Assembly: GCF_025024155.1 (NCBI RefSeq)
Contig: NW_026251734.1
Coordinates: forward strand, 310,001 to 374,000
Origin: Gamsiella multidivaricata
Lineage: Eukaryota > Mortierellomycota > Mortierellomycetes > Mortierellales > Mortierellaceae
Direction of reading: 5' to 3'
Length of the DNA: 64,000 nucleotides
Shown: one piece after another, positions 45,107 through 57,501 of the stretch
How positions within the stretch are numbered: the stretch's first letter is position 1
Layout: each line of letters opens with the position of its first letter
Notes under the pieces: model-generated
Database searches by the model: none
What the model was told of the DNA's origin: nothing
The model's input: only the letters and a program-made list of their open reading frames with translations
Translations under genes and position numbers: made by a program

Positions 45107-46094
45107 AGTCTCTCTCGCTCTTTATGTGGTCATTCCTCCACTTCCTCCTCATCTCCCGCAACCAGCCTCCAACAAACATGGGCACAGCCGTATTCAGTCT
45201 CCTCTCTCACTTGGTCCAGCACGGACCTGGTCGCCCTCCCTAAGTTCCAGTTTTCCACTCATTAGTTCGAATCGTTCACCGATATCCTGGCTCGCTTTGA
45301 GCGTCTCTTTAAAAAAAACAACAGATCCCTGCCATACTCAAATCTGACTGTCTTCCGCCGCTACCTCCTCCACAACTCGCCAAGATCCTCGATTCTTGTC
45401 ACTACGACCTAGTAATCGCGCGATTTTCACCCTCTGCTCTCGATCGACGACGATCCACCGTTCCAGTTCGTTCACGCGTCGCACGCTGACGCCGCTCAGA
45501 AACACGGTAAACCCAAGACCTACAACACTCACTCATCGTTGTCCGACGGAGTTGGTAGGATTTAAAGTATGCTTATCATGTTGACTTTCGCAGCATGCAA
45601 ACACAGTGGTCCAAGGATACGAAATTACAGAAAGTTTTCAGCTTTATGTTCTGCCAATGTTGCTTACCCTAGGCGAACTTATACAATATGGACAAAACGG
45701 CGAACGCAGCCGTAGTACATCCATAGCTACAGTTACAGAAAAGTACATCAGATAGTAGATAAATAGCATTGCATACCCTGCATGCAGTATGACATGATCC
45801 AGGCACCCTGACGTGCAATGAATTAAAAATAAACATGGGATACGTTATTCACAGCGCCCTCCGACGAGCGAGGTTTTCCACTTGGAAAGTGTAAGTGAGA
45901 GGGGACAAAAGCTGCCTCGCTCACTTGCAACTTCTTAAATTATATATACTTTCACTCTTGAATGTAATAGTTTTATCAGTTTCAGCAGCTGTCCTTAGTG
46001 AGTGAGGCCCATTTCAATCGCCTTACTTATTGAGTAAGGGGTGGCCGGAGGTGCTCGCCAGAGGCACTGGGTCACTTTATTAGACATTTGCCAG

Positions 46095-48064
46095 TTAATA
46101 GTCCATGAACCGATCAGGGAACAGAACAGGGGCAAGGAGCGAGAACGCGTAGAGTCCGTAGCAGATCCATGACGACACCACCTTGACCCAGACCGCGGGC
46201 CAGCTCTGCCCAATGAGGATCAGATTATCGGTGCTGCCGTCAACCTCCTTAAACGTATTCCAGTTAGTGAGGACCATAGAGATATACATCGCCGCGAGGG
46301 CAAAGACCACGTGGAAGAACGTGTAGTTGTACTGGCATCCGTTCTTCTCGTCATCCTTGGAATCGTACTCCTCGTCATCGTCATCTTCATCCATCTCATC
46401 CAGTGCCGAGACAGGAAGAGCTCTAGCAGGAGTCAATCGCAGTAATTTTTTTTTTTTGGTTATTGTCAGAACTTTGGCAATCGTTTTTCCTAAATAAAAA
46501 AAAGGCGACAACAAAAAATACAACATACCCACTCTCGACAGCCGCAAGCAGGGCATCAGATCGTCGCATCGAAGATCCTGTGGGTTGGTTATTCACCAGA
46601 GGAACGGCGGAATCAGAGTTAAGAGGCGCATAGTCGCCACTGTTGATTCCAGCCTTTCCGCCCTGAGTTGCTGCCCTAGATGTCGAATACGCCACAGCGA
46701 GGAAGGTAAAGACAGCCCCCATAAGCACCGACGTCGTCCTCGTTCCTCGCGCCTTACTCAATGGATTGCAGTTGGTTCCCTCGTCCGGCTCATTCGCGAC
46801 GGCGCTGAGGACCAAATAAGCGCAGTAAATCACCACCATGGACGATTGCGCCAATCCCGATCTCGGGTTCGCCTCCTGAACTGCGGGCAAAACTCCAACG
46901 ACTGTGACGAGGACACCAAGAATGAGATTGAAGGTGATCCAAAAGATGTTCATGCTGCATCCACTGCCTGCAAAGTATCCGTACATGACTCCTGTCAGGA
47001 TTGCGGCGCCCAGATACATGATCATGGTCGAGCCCACGAGGATGAATTGCCATTTGTTGGTGTCGCTCTGCTCCCATTTATCCATGCAGGTTTCGCTCCA
47101 GGTATGGGCAAAGTCTACGAGAAGAATCAGTCCAAAGAGAATGAAGATGCCCGCACCAATCAATGCCACATAGTTGCCCCAGAAGACGAAAAATCCTGTC
47201 GGAATGAAGAACGACGCGACCACCAGTGCTATCCAGACGAGCACCTTGGGTCCCCACCACCTATACATGCAGGGAATGAATGAGATGTCAATGAAGATGC
47301 GGATAAGAGAACAGGATTGGATTATGATATTAAACACATTGACCGTCAATCCTTACCCATTCTGGACAGCAGCCCTCTTCGAACGAGAATCATGTACACC
47401 AATCAATAGCGCGCCAAGAATGAAATGAAAAAGTGCCAGAGCGAATCCCACACGCTGAACCTACAGGAGTGTGACAAAACATAGGCAAGAACATCAGAGA
47501 TAAATCCTGTACAGTCGGCACAGGCACAATTGCTCATCATCTAGGTGAAGGACGGTTTTTTTTTGGCTTTCCGTACCCCAAATGCTCCGTAACATGACTT
47601 GTCCTCGCAGTTGAGTCGCAGATATCCATGTGTGATGCTCTCCAGCTGTTTTGAGGCCCAATCCGACAACAATATCCATGCCAGCTAAGTATTCGTTGAG
47701 AGAATATCCAGTCAGTATTGTCGACCATGTTGGCGCTTGGTACCAATGAGTTGTATCAAGGTCAATCTTGCGAGCCATACCAAGGAATTGACGAGCATGA
47801 TGAGCTATATGAAGACAGGTGGAGAGCATTCAAGAGCGACGGTTAGAAGGCGTTCGACTTGCATACTATAGTAAGCAGGATAACTTGAATGACAAATAGC
47901 TTGAGCCTGGGTCTTACAGCGTAGCCCACACGGGTTGCTATAGAGTTGTTGCAGTTGCATGAGCGACAGGCGAGGGAACATGCTGCGGCGGAGAAACAGG
48001 ATGCGAGGATGGATCCCACTCCTCCCAGTGCAGGTAGTGCAATGCAACTTAGCGCTGCCCCCAT
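46095..48064 (-). CDS. TMS1: TMS1/SERINC-family multi-pass membrane protein
   Basis: Six exons: 47918-48064, 47781-47804 (24 nt), 47577-47684, 47357-47460, 46529-47260 and 46095-46422, total 480 aa, all in phase. The family signature runs through the joins: N-terminal MGAALSCIALPALGG, Cys-rich ACSLACRSCNCNNSIATRVG, LLSDWASKQLESI, NCEDKSCYGAFGVQRVGFAL, AVQNGWWGPKVLVWIALVVA, then the remaining helices and the C-terminal NYTFFHVVFALAAMYISMVL with TNWN. SERINC proteins have about ten membrane helices and act as lipid scramblases or in serine incorporation into phospholipids, at the plasma membrane and vacuole. A Glu/Asp-rich loop (DEMDEDDDDEEYD) precedes the last helices. The 24-nt exon is needed to supply ALIMLVNSL of the second helix. 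Confidence 0.95.
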
Positions 48065-48946
48065 GGTTGTTTCGTTGTGTTGTTGCCTTTTCTTTTGTTT
48101 AGTGGTTCTGTGGTGGAAGTGGTAGCCGTGGGATGCAAGCTGCAGGCAAGAGTGGGGCTGGAAAGAGAATTAGGAATGCTGAAAGAGAAGGTGGGGGGGG
48201 GGAGGATGTGTGAGTCGAAGAACAGAGCCAGTGTGCAGTAACCAGCCAACCAGACAGGCACTAAACGCTGTTTTGAATTTTGGTCCATGTACGCGGTAGG
48301 ACAAAAAAACATCGCTTGCAACGGAGAGCGATTGCTTGAGAACAAGCATAAAAGCATCTTCCCACAATGAGCAAAGCAGATTTGCAGATGGATGCTACAT
48401 TAGATGCTGTAGTCTTTTGATGCTTGGTATGTCTGCCATGGCTATCAAGATGGCAAGCAAATGTACCCTCTAATTGGGTTCCTTGAGAGTTTACAAAAAG
48501 GTTGACGATGTTCGGCAGCGATTTGAATAGACATGATAAGCATGTCGATATGAAATAGACAACACAACTCGCAGCACAATTGACCTACGAGAGTCATTGT
48601 AGTTCGAGGTGTCTGTTTCTGTTGAATGGCTCGCTTTTTGAGGTATGTACACGTTGGCTGCAAGCACACTGCACAGCGGTGGAATTGGCCAATAATGCTC
48701 ATCTTCATTAAGGACGTTGGGCCGAAAAAAAAAAATGCACCAGCGGGCGGCGAAGCAAAGCATCAAAGGGACGGAGTTCACATCCTTCTCCTTTAATCTC
48801 CATCACTCTTCACTCCATTCCTTCTTCATTTTCCTCCACCTCTCCACCATCCCTCTTCCGACTACGGGCCATGTCTGTTGGTGTGCCCAGAACGGCACAG
48901 TTATTATTCATCTTCCATTAACACCTTACACTCCCCCTTCGTACCC
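48065..48946. promoter_or_regulatory. Divergent promoter region of TMS1 and ASE1
   Basis: The two start codons face away from each other across 882 bp. A C/T-rich leader (48790-48870) precedes ASE1. A G9 run is at 48195. No clear TATA box. Confidence 0.5.
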
Positions 48947-51900
48947 ATGACCTCCATTCACTACCCCAGCGGAATGGAACACATCCTTGCATCGCCCGTC
49001 CATGTTGATGTTTGGACATCTGCTAAGCACCTATCCCTCAAAGACGCAAGAATAACAACAGTGGAATCACCGACTGCTGTGAGTGCTGATACAGAATATA
49101 CCCTCACAGTGACATCCCCGTCAACAACAATGGCCACAACCACGCCACTACTCTCGCCTTCAGAAACCTTGACAGCAGTCCATTCAGAGGCCACGACCCT
49201 GTCACACACTCCGGGGCCTTCAAAAGGCCAACAACAAGACATCGACCAGGATGCTGTCATCTGGGTAAGGAAAAAAAAAAAAGAGTATCCCCGTGGGTGA
49301 CGGGGTTACAGCTGGCGACCCAGAAGGCAGCCTCCCCTGTCGTCTCCCTTAACTGACCTCTTCGTTATCAATGTGTCTCCTTTTACGAACCTCCTGTTGA
49401 TAGCAAGTGCTCGTTGATCTGGATCGGTTTGTGGTAGAAGCCAGGAAGGACCATGTACTGCTCGCCGCAGAGATCGAGGACCAAATGGTAAGTATTTTCA
49501 GTCGAACCATCCAAGCTCGTGTTTTGCCACCGCGGTCAATGCACGCCCAAACCCTCTCTTATCTAACCAATGGGCCATTGCGTACATAGAGCACTCTGGA
49601 GGGGCATTGCCACCAGCTCGGACTTGATCCAGCCAACATCACGCATCTCCTGGTCTTTCCTTGCACTGCGCCCATCACCCTGACCACAAGGCAAGCGCTG
49701 CATCGAGCCTGCGATGATCTTTATCAGGTACATCCTGGCATGCATGCATGCATACATTTTATGTTTCTATTTTGGATGGGGTGTTCTTTCTTTAGAAAAT
49801 TTACCGTTCTGTTTGGTTCAAACACTGGATGGATAGGATATCCTACGACGGAAAGAAAGGATCGAGCGATGGGTCTCCAGGATCATTACCATCGCTGAGA
49901 ATATTCGAGAGTCGCCAGAGCAATACCTAGAGGTAAGCATCCACTGCTCTGCTGGAACGGGCTATATACGGCGGCAGGATGCATTGAGCCTTCATTTTAA
50001 ACGCATCGACATTCCTTCTGCGCCATCATAGACGACAATGCCGCCAATGTCACGAGCACGGATCCTACAGGTATGTTACTCTTTCATTGCTGCTCAGAAT
50101 CACTTGCTGGTTGTCCCTGCCTCTCTTTCCTAACCTGAAATTTTTGTTATCAGCTTGAAAGGACATATCGCACACTGGAGAAAGAATGGGTAAGCATAGA
50201 GACAAGGCCCTCCGTCTAAATATTTTGTCTGTCGGATGCATAATAACCAGATTTATGATCTAAAAACGTAGATGGAGCGGTTACAACGGTTTCAATCAAT
50301 GGTTGGCATGCTCCGCATACGATGGGACCAGTGCGCGTATATTCCAGCGGACGACTACGATCATGCCCTGTGCAAACTCTTTCAGCTTGCAGAATTGGAG
50401 AATTCAACTATGGAGCCTTCCTACTTGCAGATCGAAGCACCCTTGTGCCTTTCCAAGGAATGTCTATCGAGCCTTTCAATAAAACTGGTGGAGCTGGATC
50501 AGAACTTTTATACTCGCCAATCAAGGATCAGAGCCATGGAGCATGTCCTTGGCTTAATATACCAGGATCTTGGGACGTCGACCGAGAAGAGAGTCGCCTT
50601 CAGGAGCGAGGCAACAGTTAGATATGCAGCAGAGGTATGCATCGACTACACTGTCTTGAAGGTCAACGTAGAGTTCGGTGCAGCAGTACTTTGAAGCTGA
50701 TGGTTTTCCTTTTATTCATACAGCTGGGTAGAGAGTTGAAGGCATTGCAGCTAGAGCTGACAGCTCGCAAGCTGTACCAATCAGGAGAGCACTGGAATGC
50801 GCTCTCTGCTGTATGGGACTCATGTCTTGTCAGCGAACAGGAACGAGAGAGTTTTCGATCAACTATTGAACAGGATGGTCAGTGCTTCGCCGAATCATGT
50901 TGCCTGTCTCGTTAATACCCAGGTATCCTTGCTGACATGGAACTACTTACTTTGCAACTGTAGATGTAACATTCATGGAGAAGCTGGACAGAATACAAAC
51001 TGAGATCGAGAACTGCCACGTGCGATATTCAAAATCCGGGGCGGTCTACAAACTGATGATGACGCGGAGTAGCCATATCGAGGTAAGCAAGGAGTTGTTG
51101 AAATTGAATTTTTACACAAAGTATCACTAAGAATCATTGGCTGACCCGTCGACTTTTATCGCGTGGAACAGAAAATGATCTCGTTCGAGCATACAGCAAG
51201 GGACCCGAAACGCCTCTTCCAATCCTCGTTCCAGCTTGTGGAGGAAGAAAAGTTCAGGCGTCGTGCTTACCCCACGCTTCTCAAGCTCGAAAGCACGTTG
51301 ATTCAGACCATTGAAAAGTTCGAGAAGGGTAGGTGTCTATGGTATCCTTTCAAAAGTCCCTAACTTCAATCCGCACATCTAACTAATCATACTACCCCTC
51401 AACTGTTCTATTTTGCAGAGCAAGGGGAGAGCTTCATGTATGAGGGCGCCCCGTATCTTGAAACGCTTCAGGCTGAGATCGAGAAGCGACATGTTAACGA
51501 GACAGTATTCGCAAAGTTCACACCAAAGATCGCTGCCCCAACCAGAAGTCAGACTATCCAAATCATGGGCAGACCCATCTCACCTGGTCCTGCACCAACA
51601 ATTTCCGCACCAACACCTCGACCAGCCAATGCCTCAAGGATTTCAAGCTCTTCCATCTGCTCCTTGGAAAGCAAAGGAAGATCTAGTACACTTCCAGTCC
51701 AGACACCGTCAGCACTGTCTTCGTCGCGAGAGTCCCTTCCTGACCTTGTCAAAGAGCAACGGAACAATGCTCAGGAAGTCGATGGCGGATTCGCATCCTC
51801 TCTCAAGTCGTATCTTCTCTCACACCAGCGGGGTATTTCCGGGACGTCAACGACTTCAGTAAATTCAACCCATTCGCTCAAGTCCAAATCATCTGCATCC

Positions 51901-52224
51901 TCCTTGTCCCTGGTATCGACTTCTCCATCGGCGTCTGTGTCCACTTCGAATTCGCCCATGAACGAGCTCGTCAATGGCGCAAGCTCATATTTCGGATCAT
52001 TTTCGTCGTCGTACCTGCCAGGTAATTCCTCAACATCATCGTTGACTTTGGCACCGCCTCCATCGAAATCGCCAAAGCCGGACACGAGGACACAACGGAC
52101 AGACCGGCTCTCGAAAGCAAGCAGCATGAAGTCTCGGTCTAGTTCTCCCGCTCATACGACTGGGACGAAATCATCTGCGACGCGTCCAGCGGCGAGTTCG
52201 ACAAGACGCGTAGTCTCCAAGTGA
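48947..52224 (+). CDS. ASE1: Microtubule-bundling protein Ase1/PRC1 (MAP65 family)
   Basis: Eleven exons (48947-49264, 49404-49487, 49590-49727, 49837-49932, 50032-50070, 50154-50189, 50272-50634, 50724-50877, 50964-51082, 51172-51328, 51419-52224) give 769 aa; all joins keep phase. MAP65 proteins crosslink antiparallel microtubules in the spindle midzone. The central coiled-coil rods carry many charged heptads, and WDQCAYIPADDYDHALCKLF marks the middle of the rod. The microtubule-binding spectrin-like domain is clear: MISFEHTARDPKRLFQSSFQ, LVEEEKFRRRAYPTLLKLES and GESFMYEGAPYLETLQAE. A Ser/Pro-rich basic tail of about 230 residues follows, as in yeast Ase1 where CDK sites lie there. The start is chosen as MTSIHYPSG, the first ATG in the frame. 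A 100-residue Ser/Thr-rich head precedes the conserved part. Two exons are very short (39 and 36 nt). Confidence 0.9.
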
Positions 52225-54209
52225 GGGGATTTGTAAACTATTGTAGCAACTTCTTTTTATTTATCCTGCATTGATCTATTTTTCCTTCCACCATTTTTAA
52301 CTATAATAATCGCAACCAGCACAACAATAAATAAAAATTTATACAGAAAGGTGCGATGACGCGAATGATGGCCGAGACGAGAAGCGGGGGCCTTTTGATT
52401 GCCTGTTCGTGGGAAAGTCGAAACTCAAGCGGCGCCTCAAAAGTACTGGTAATTATTTGAAACCCAACAGCGACCGTGGTGTGGTGGGGGGGGGGGGGGG
52501 GGGGGGGGGGACAGACGTGCAAAGATAACCAAATGCGGAATCAATACAACCAGCAGGGTCAAGAACATTCGATGGACGTTTTTGCACGTTTGCCAACTAA
52601 CCATCGCGCCATCTCGATGATGTTATCCATGTCGGAGAAAGGAGTACGTTGAGGGACAAAAAAAAAAGGGCTCTGTCCTTCGTGTTCTTCATTTTCCTTG
52701 CCTCTTGTTCTGTCCTCTGTCTGCCTTGCACCGTTTTTTTATTTTTTATTTTTTTTGGTCCGATACCTTTTTCGATACTTGGTTGCGTCAACATGCTCCA
52801 GGGAAAGTACCTTACACTGCCTCATTACTTTCTCTATACTACTTTTTTAGAGACATTGGTATTTCAGCGCACATGTAGACCCCCAGTGCTACATCCGGGC
52901 GTATCCATATCCTATGAATGTTGCATTTTTTTTTCTGGATCATGGTATTAACTTCAATGCTGTACAACTGTATGTGGAGACTGTTATATTGCATGGTTGC
53001 ACTAGAAACGCCGCATGGCCACCGTGCGCAACGGTTGGATAGTATATTTCCCGGCAAGCATCGTAGTCCGCACTTCTTCAATGTCCGCTTTCTCTTTCTT
53101 AAAAAAAAAATGAGGAAATGAGAGCCCTGGTTTGCTATGAAGAAGCAAGGCGAGCATAGGGTGATGATGACCAACGACATGTACTAAAAAGAGGAATGAG
53201 TATCGGAAATATACGAGAGCAATCTCCCATGAAAAACGTTTTTTATTTATTTTTGATGCCAGATCAGGACAAGGTGACGAAGCTATGGGCTGAGAAGAGA
53301 AGAGATGTTCTTTTTTTCTGCCTCGTGGCCGAGAGCTTTTGCGTCGTTTTGTTACTAGACCCCATCAATTTCGTGTGTGGATTATACTCAATTCAATATA
53401 TCGATCCCACGAACATGCTTATGAAAATATAGGATCCTGTCCAGACTTGGATTAAGGTACCTTTGGTTACTTGGGAACCAGGGGGAAATACAGTTGGTGC
53501 CGATTGCGGATCAAGCCTAGGCTAGCTCAGCACACTAATGCGTTCTTTAGGCTGTCCTTGGCTCGCTCTACTAATCGCTCGTTTCGGGTCGACGCTTTCC
53601 CGCGTGCTTTTCTGCGCTACATGCTTGCCTCTTGATTAGACAAAGAATCGACTGTGATGACACATTCTTCTGAGGAGTAACATTGATGACCTTAAGCATC
53701 GACTTGTCATCGAGATTCAATGGTTTTGTGTTGTTATAAAAAGTTGTTTTGTTTTCAGGGCCAGCATATTGGATTGATCCCCCCATTGTATTAACTGGGG
53801 TATTAATACTTTTTCTGGCCTTGAACACCTTTCTCGCCACCTCTTTCGTCTCTTTCCTTTCTTTCAACTCCTTCAGTCCGTTTTATTAAGAACTCCCGAG
53901 CCCTGGCCTCCTTCCTTCCTCTCTTTCTTCTCTCCCTCATCCTTCGTCTCCCTGGTTTCCATTTATATATCCTGCATTCTCGCTTCTTCCTCTCTCTCTC
54001 TCTGTCCCTCACCACAGCACTTTACTCCTTTTCTCAAACGACTTCAAGTTCAATCTCTCCTTACGACCACAGCATATCCCCCTTTGATACACCTAAATCC
54101 CGCAGCAGCATCGCATTCCATCCACGTCGTATTTGCAGGGGTCTGCTATACCACCAGCGCACATCACACACACGATCTACATCATACTTTATTAATAGCC
54201 ATAACAACA
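52225..54209. other. Intergenic DNA between ASE1 and the adhesin-like gene
   Basis: About 2 kb. It contains a G25 homopolymer, AT-rich blocks and a CT-rich leader before the next start (53900-54060). TTATATAT at about 53960 lies 250 bp upstream of the next ATG and may act as its TATA element. No gene is supported. Confidence 0.5.
52486..52510. repeat. G25 homopolymer
   Basis: Twenty-five consecutive G preceded by GTGGTGTGGT. It lies about 260 bp beyond the ASE1 stop codon. Length should be treated with caution because homopolymers of this size are prone to sequencing and assembly error. Confidence 0.8.
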
Positions 54210-56341
54210 ATGGGTTTCTTTACCAAACCGCTCCTCCCTGCACACTATGAAAACGAGGATGTGCAGATCAGTGCGGAACTCTGCTCAAACATCGCCATCA
54301 ATGTCGTAGGACTTGCCAAGGTAACAACACGCTTTTCAATTGCTCATCCTTGGATGAACAAAGTGTGATCTGGTGTGCCTGACGAAGCTGTTTTTTATGA
54401 GCTGCTTCTCTTTACTCAATGGACAACAGGGATTATTGGATTGTATTCAGCCGCATTCCTCTCTTGCCACCCCATCGGCCTCTTCTTCATTGTTCTGAAA
54501 GAGAACAATTAGAGACCAACACAACTATGGCAGCCATTTTTTTTTGTCAATCTTTTGAACCAGTGAACCAGCTATTCGCCTTTTTGCTCTCTGTCTTTCG
54601 TTCTATACAGATGGTCCATGTGCATCCGAGGTCGTGCTGGCTTGCCTAAGCATCGATTGGTCCATGCTATTTGTTTGATTTTGTGCTGTTGTTTGCAGTT
54701 TTGTGGAGAGGCCAGAAGCTGTTCTTTTTTTCATTTCTTTTTCTGGATTCATAATTTTACAATTGAGCCCTTGCGAGCCGCTGGTTTTATTCGTCTTTTC
54801 CCATCAACACCGGCAATTCTCTTTCTATGCTTGTGAGCCGACAGCGAACTGATTGGACCGATCAGAGACACGCGCAACGATTCGCCGATTCTCCTCTTTG
54901 CTCTCACATACTTGGTTTTTTCAGCCCACCATTTCAATTTTTTTTTCTTCTTGTCGGAAATGAAAATGAAAAAAAGACCATGTGCCTGACTCTTAAAAAA
55001 ATATATCGTCTTTCGTTCGGTATAGGGTGAGATCACGATCCTTAGTGGCAATGAGGACATGGTCCAAATCAAGACTAGTGTCCAAGCAAAGGAATCGATC
55101 ATCAAGAACGCAGCCGCACTCGAACCCGTCCAGGATGGCGACCGATATACCTACACGATCCACACGCCTCTAGAGGAGAAATTCGAGCGTTCAGTAACCT
55201 TCCAAGTTTTCGTTACCATTCCCAAGTGCCTCGAGAGCCTCGAATCCTTTACGATTACGGGTGCAAATGTGGAGTTGTCGATCGGCAACATTAGCCATAC
55301 GTTCATCAAGAACCTTTCCATCCGCAGTGACAGGGGAGACATCACTATCGAGGTACGTACTGAACCTTTCTTTTTTTTTTTTTTTTTTTTTATGGAGACA
55401 CGCGAGCGAGCGAACACTAAATCACCGCATTTGAATCTCATCATCTATCCGATTTAATTTAGAGCTTCTATGGTGAATCCGCTACTATCAAGAGTACTGT
55501 TGCTGGCGGTATCTCCGGCCGATACTCCGTTGCACGGCTGTACGCTCACGCGAAATCCGGCAAGATTCAGTCTGACATCCATCTCCTGAACACGGATGAA
55601 TCACAGCCGGCACCCAAGGTCATCTGTGCGACGCTCCACCACCCCGTTTCCGTCCATGTCGATGGCACAGATCTCTTTGGGCCTTTCACGGTCGAGGCCA
55701 AGACCCAATGTCAACCCCTGGATGTCAAAATTCTGTTGGCCAACACGGAGCAGCGTCTGTTGGGCAACTTTATCAACTTTGGAGGGCCCACACGGATCAA
55801 GCTGTCGGGTAATTATCAGGGCAGAATTGAGACTAGGGTACATTATGGAAGGATCACAATTGACGAGCCAGAGTTCCAGAGGATCGATGGTGCGATGCTC
55901 AGCTTGCCCTCGCTGAGTGACCGGAATGCACCCAGCTCGTTATCGAGCTCGAATCTCTCGTCATCGGCCTCCTCGACCCATCAGAGCACAGCCATGTCTT
56001 CGAGAACCTCGTCTCAGGGCAGCACCGTCTGGGAGCGCGATGACCCTCGTCATCACCAGAATTATTTGAAATACCCGTATAATGGCGATGAACAGCATCA
56101 GCATCAGCATCAGCATCATTCTGCACCGGGATCGGGATCGAACTCGCGTGCAAACTCGATTAATGGGTCGATCGCGGAGACACGATCTGTGATGACGACA
56201 AAGTCTGAGAAGGAACGTAAGAAGAAGGACGAGGACAAGGACTCGGTGGTGACGAAGGAGGTCATCGGAACCATCGGCCACGGTACTGGACTGATCATGG
56301 CCAAGAACAGCAGTGGGGACATTACTATTTCGTTAATCTGA
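54210..56341 (+). CDS. Unknown protein with adhesin-like (DUF4097-type) beta-repeat core
   Basis: Three exons, 54210-54320, 55026-55352 and 55463-56341, give 438 aa. The core (about residues 35-275) is built of short alternating strands with recurrent G-(D/N/K)-I motifs: NISHTFIKNLSIRSDRGDIT, TIKSTVAGGISGRYS, AKSGKIQSDI, LSGNYQGRIETRVHYGRITI. That resembles the right-handed beta-solenoid pattern of DUF4097/DUF2807 proteins. There is no signal peptide and no membrane helix, so I expect a cytosolic protein. A Ser-rich, His/Gln repeat (EQHQHQHQHH) and Lys/Glu-rich segment follows. The end, GLIMAKNSSGDITISLI, returns to the strand pattern, as if the last strand closes the solenoid across a long disordered loop. 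The first intron is unusually long, 705 bp. The biochemical role is unknown. Confidence 0.78.
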
Positions 56342-57501
56342 GTGAGCATCTTTTCGTTTCTTTCTTTCTCTTGTTCAGCTTCTAGTTTCTAGTTTCTAGT
56401 TTCTAGTTTCTATTTTTTGTTTTTTTTCTTCTTTTATCTTTCTTCGCATATCCTTCATTGTCTCTTTAATCCCGCTAGCATCGTCTTCATTAATTATTCG
56501 CGCTCTTTACATAGACCTCCTCTTCCTATCCGATTCTTCCATTGACACTCCTTAGCACTAAAGAAATAGAAGCGGATCAAAGACATAGCTGTCTATTCAT
56601 TTAAAAACTCAAGTGGATCCGCCTTGATCCATAATGTTTGCAGCCTCGGATGCGGATTTCGGTGGGGCGGAGTAGCAACCCGCTGGAGCATACTTTCTGG
56701 AACGTGTAGGCTACTGAACTGTAGAAGCGGGGGAGGAGTAGAGGGAGCTGGCTGGCTGGCTCGGGGATTCGCTGTTCACTAATTTATATAAATTCACGCG
56801 ACAGGACTCGCCAATCATATGCACAGAAGGCTGATCGACATACAAACCCACCATGTGCGTGGTGCTAGACCATGGTCAACAGCAGATGACAAATCCCTTG
56901 ATCGCCCTGGTAATCGTTTACGTGTGTTTGTTGCTATCAAACGTATGGTTGCTGTTCCCCTGAGCTGCTCGTCCGAGTCCTGCGGTTGATCACGATATGC
57001 AAACAAAACGGGCAGAAACAAACCAGCTCCTTTTTTTTTTTCTTTTTTTTTTTTTTAATGTGGGAGGGTTTGAAAGTGTAGTCCGCCTGCGAGAGGTGCA
57101 AAAAATGGCTTCATTTCTCTCGTCTTTTGCGACTTGCTTATCTTTGGGCAAATGATGAAAGGAAAGGAAAGAAAGCCTTTAAGCAGATTGGCTTTTCTTT
57201 CCATTTTGGCAAAGCAAACCCAGCAACCGATTTCATTTCTCTTCTTTTTCTTCTTCACATTCCGTTTAGCCTGCCTTCCTGTACACCCTTACTTCCTGCT
57301 TTCTTTCCTGTCTTCTCTCTGTCTCTCTGTCTCTCCCTCTCCCTCTCCCTCTCTCTCTCGGTGTGCGTAGAACACCCTTTCCTCCCTCATACAACGCTAT
57401 CATTCAAAGTCGTTTCCCTCGTCCTGTTCGATATTTCTCGTCCAGTTCCATCTTCCTTCAAGCCTCCCCCCCCATCAATTTCCACTCGAACGACTTCCCC
57501 A
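56342..57501. other. Intergenic DNA with a TTTCTAG heptamer repeat
   Basis: About 1.16 kb. After the repeat comes AT-rich sequence, a GGCTGGCTGGCT run near 56750, and a CT-rich leader (57305-57360) for the next gene. No gene is supported. Confidence 0.5.
56380..56412. repeat. Heptanucleotide tandem repeat TTTCTAG
   Basis: Between four and five perfect copies of the 7-mer lie 40 bp beyond a stop codon, so they are probably transcribed in the 3'UTR. The unit is not the fungal telomere repeat TTAGGG. Confidence 0.85.

Larger units (their letters stand above)
39005..46094. other. 7.1-kb stretch without a supportable gene
   Basis: The right-hand flank of PMA1 (39.0-40.1 kb) has a purine-rich tract, G runs and TATA-like sites and is promoter DNA. 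The remainder, 40.1-46.1 kb, is AT-richer with many T tracts (for example 43422-43440 and 43591-43606), a C9 run at 44299 and a 10-mer minisatellite at 45061-45100. Open frames are short (under 125 codons), overlap randomly on both strands and show no domain. I tried to build split genes at 41.08-41.36 kb and 45.18-45.42 kb but found no convincing splice pair. No transposase, reverse transcriptase or rRNA was recognised. It may be degraded repeat DNA, or non-coding RNA genes may be present. Confidence 0.5.

Noticed and set aside
45178..45420. Short frame MGTAVFSLLSHLVQHG followed by CATTAG and FESFTDILARFERLFKK
   Set aside because: Tempting as a small split gene, but no GT donor joins the two parts in frame and the second part soon hits a stop.
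53515..53605. TAGCTCAG, resembling a tRNA D-arm
   Set aside because: No matching T-arm or acceptor stem within 75 bases.
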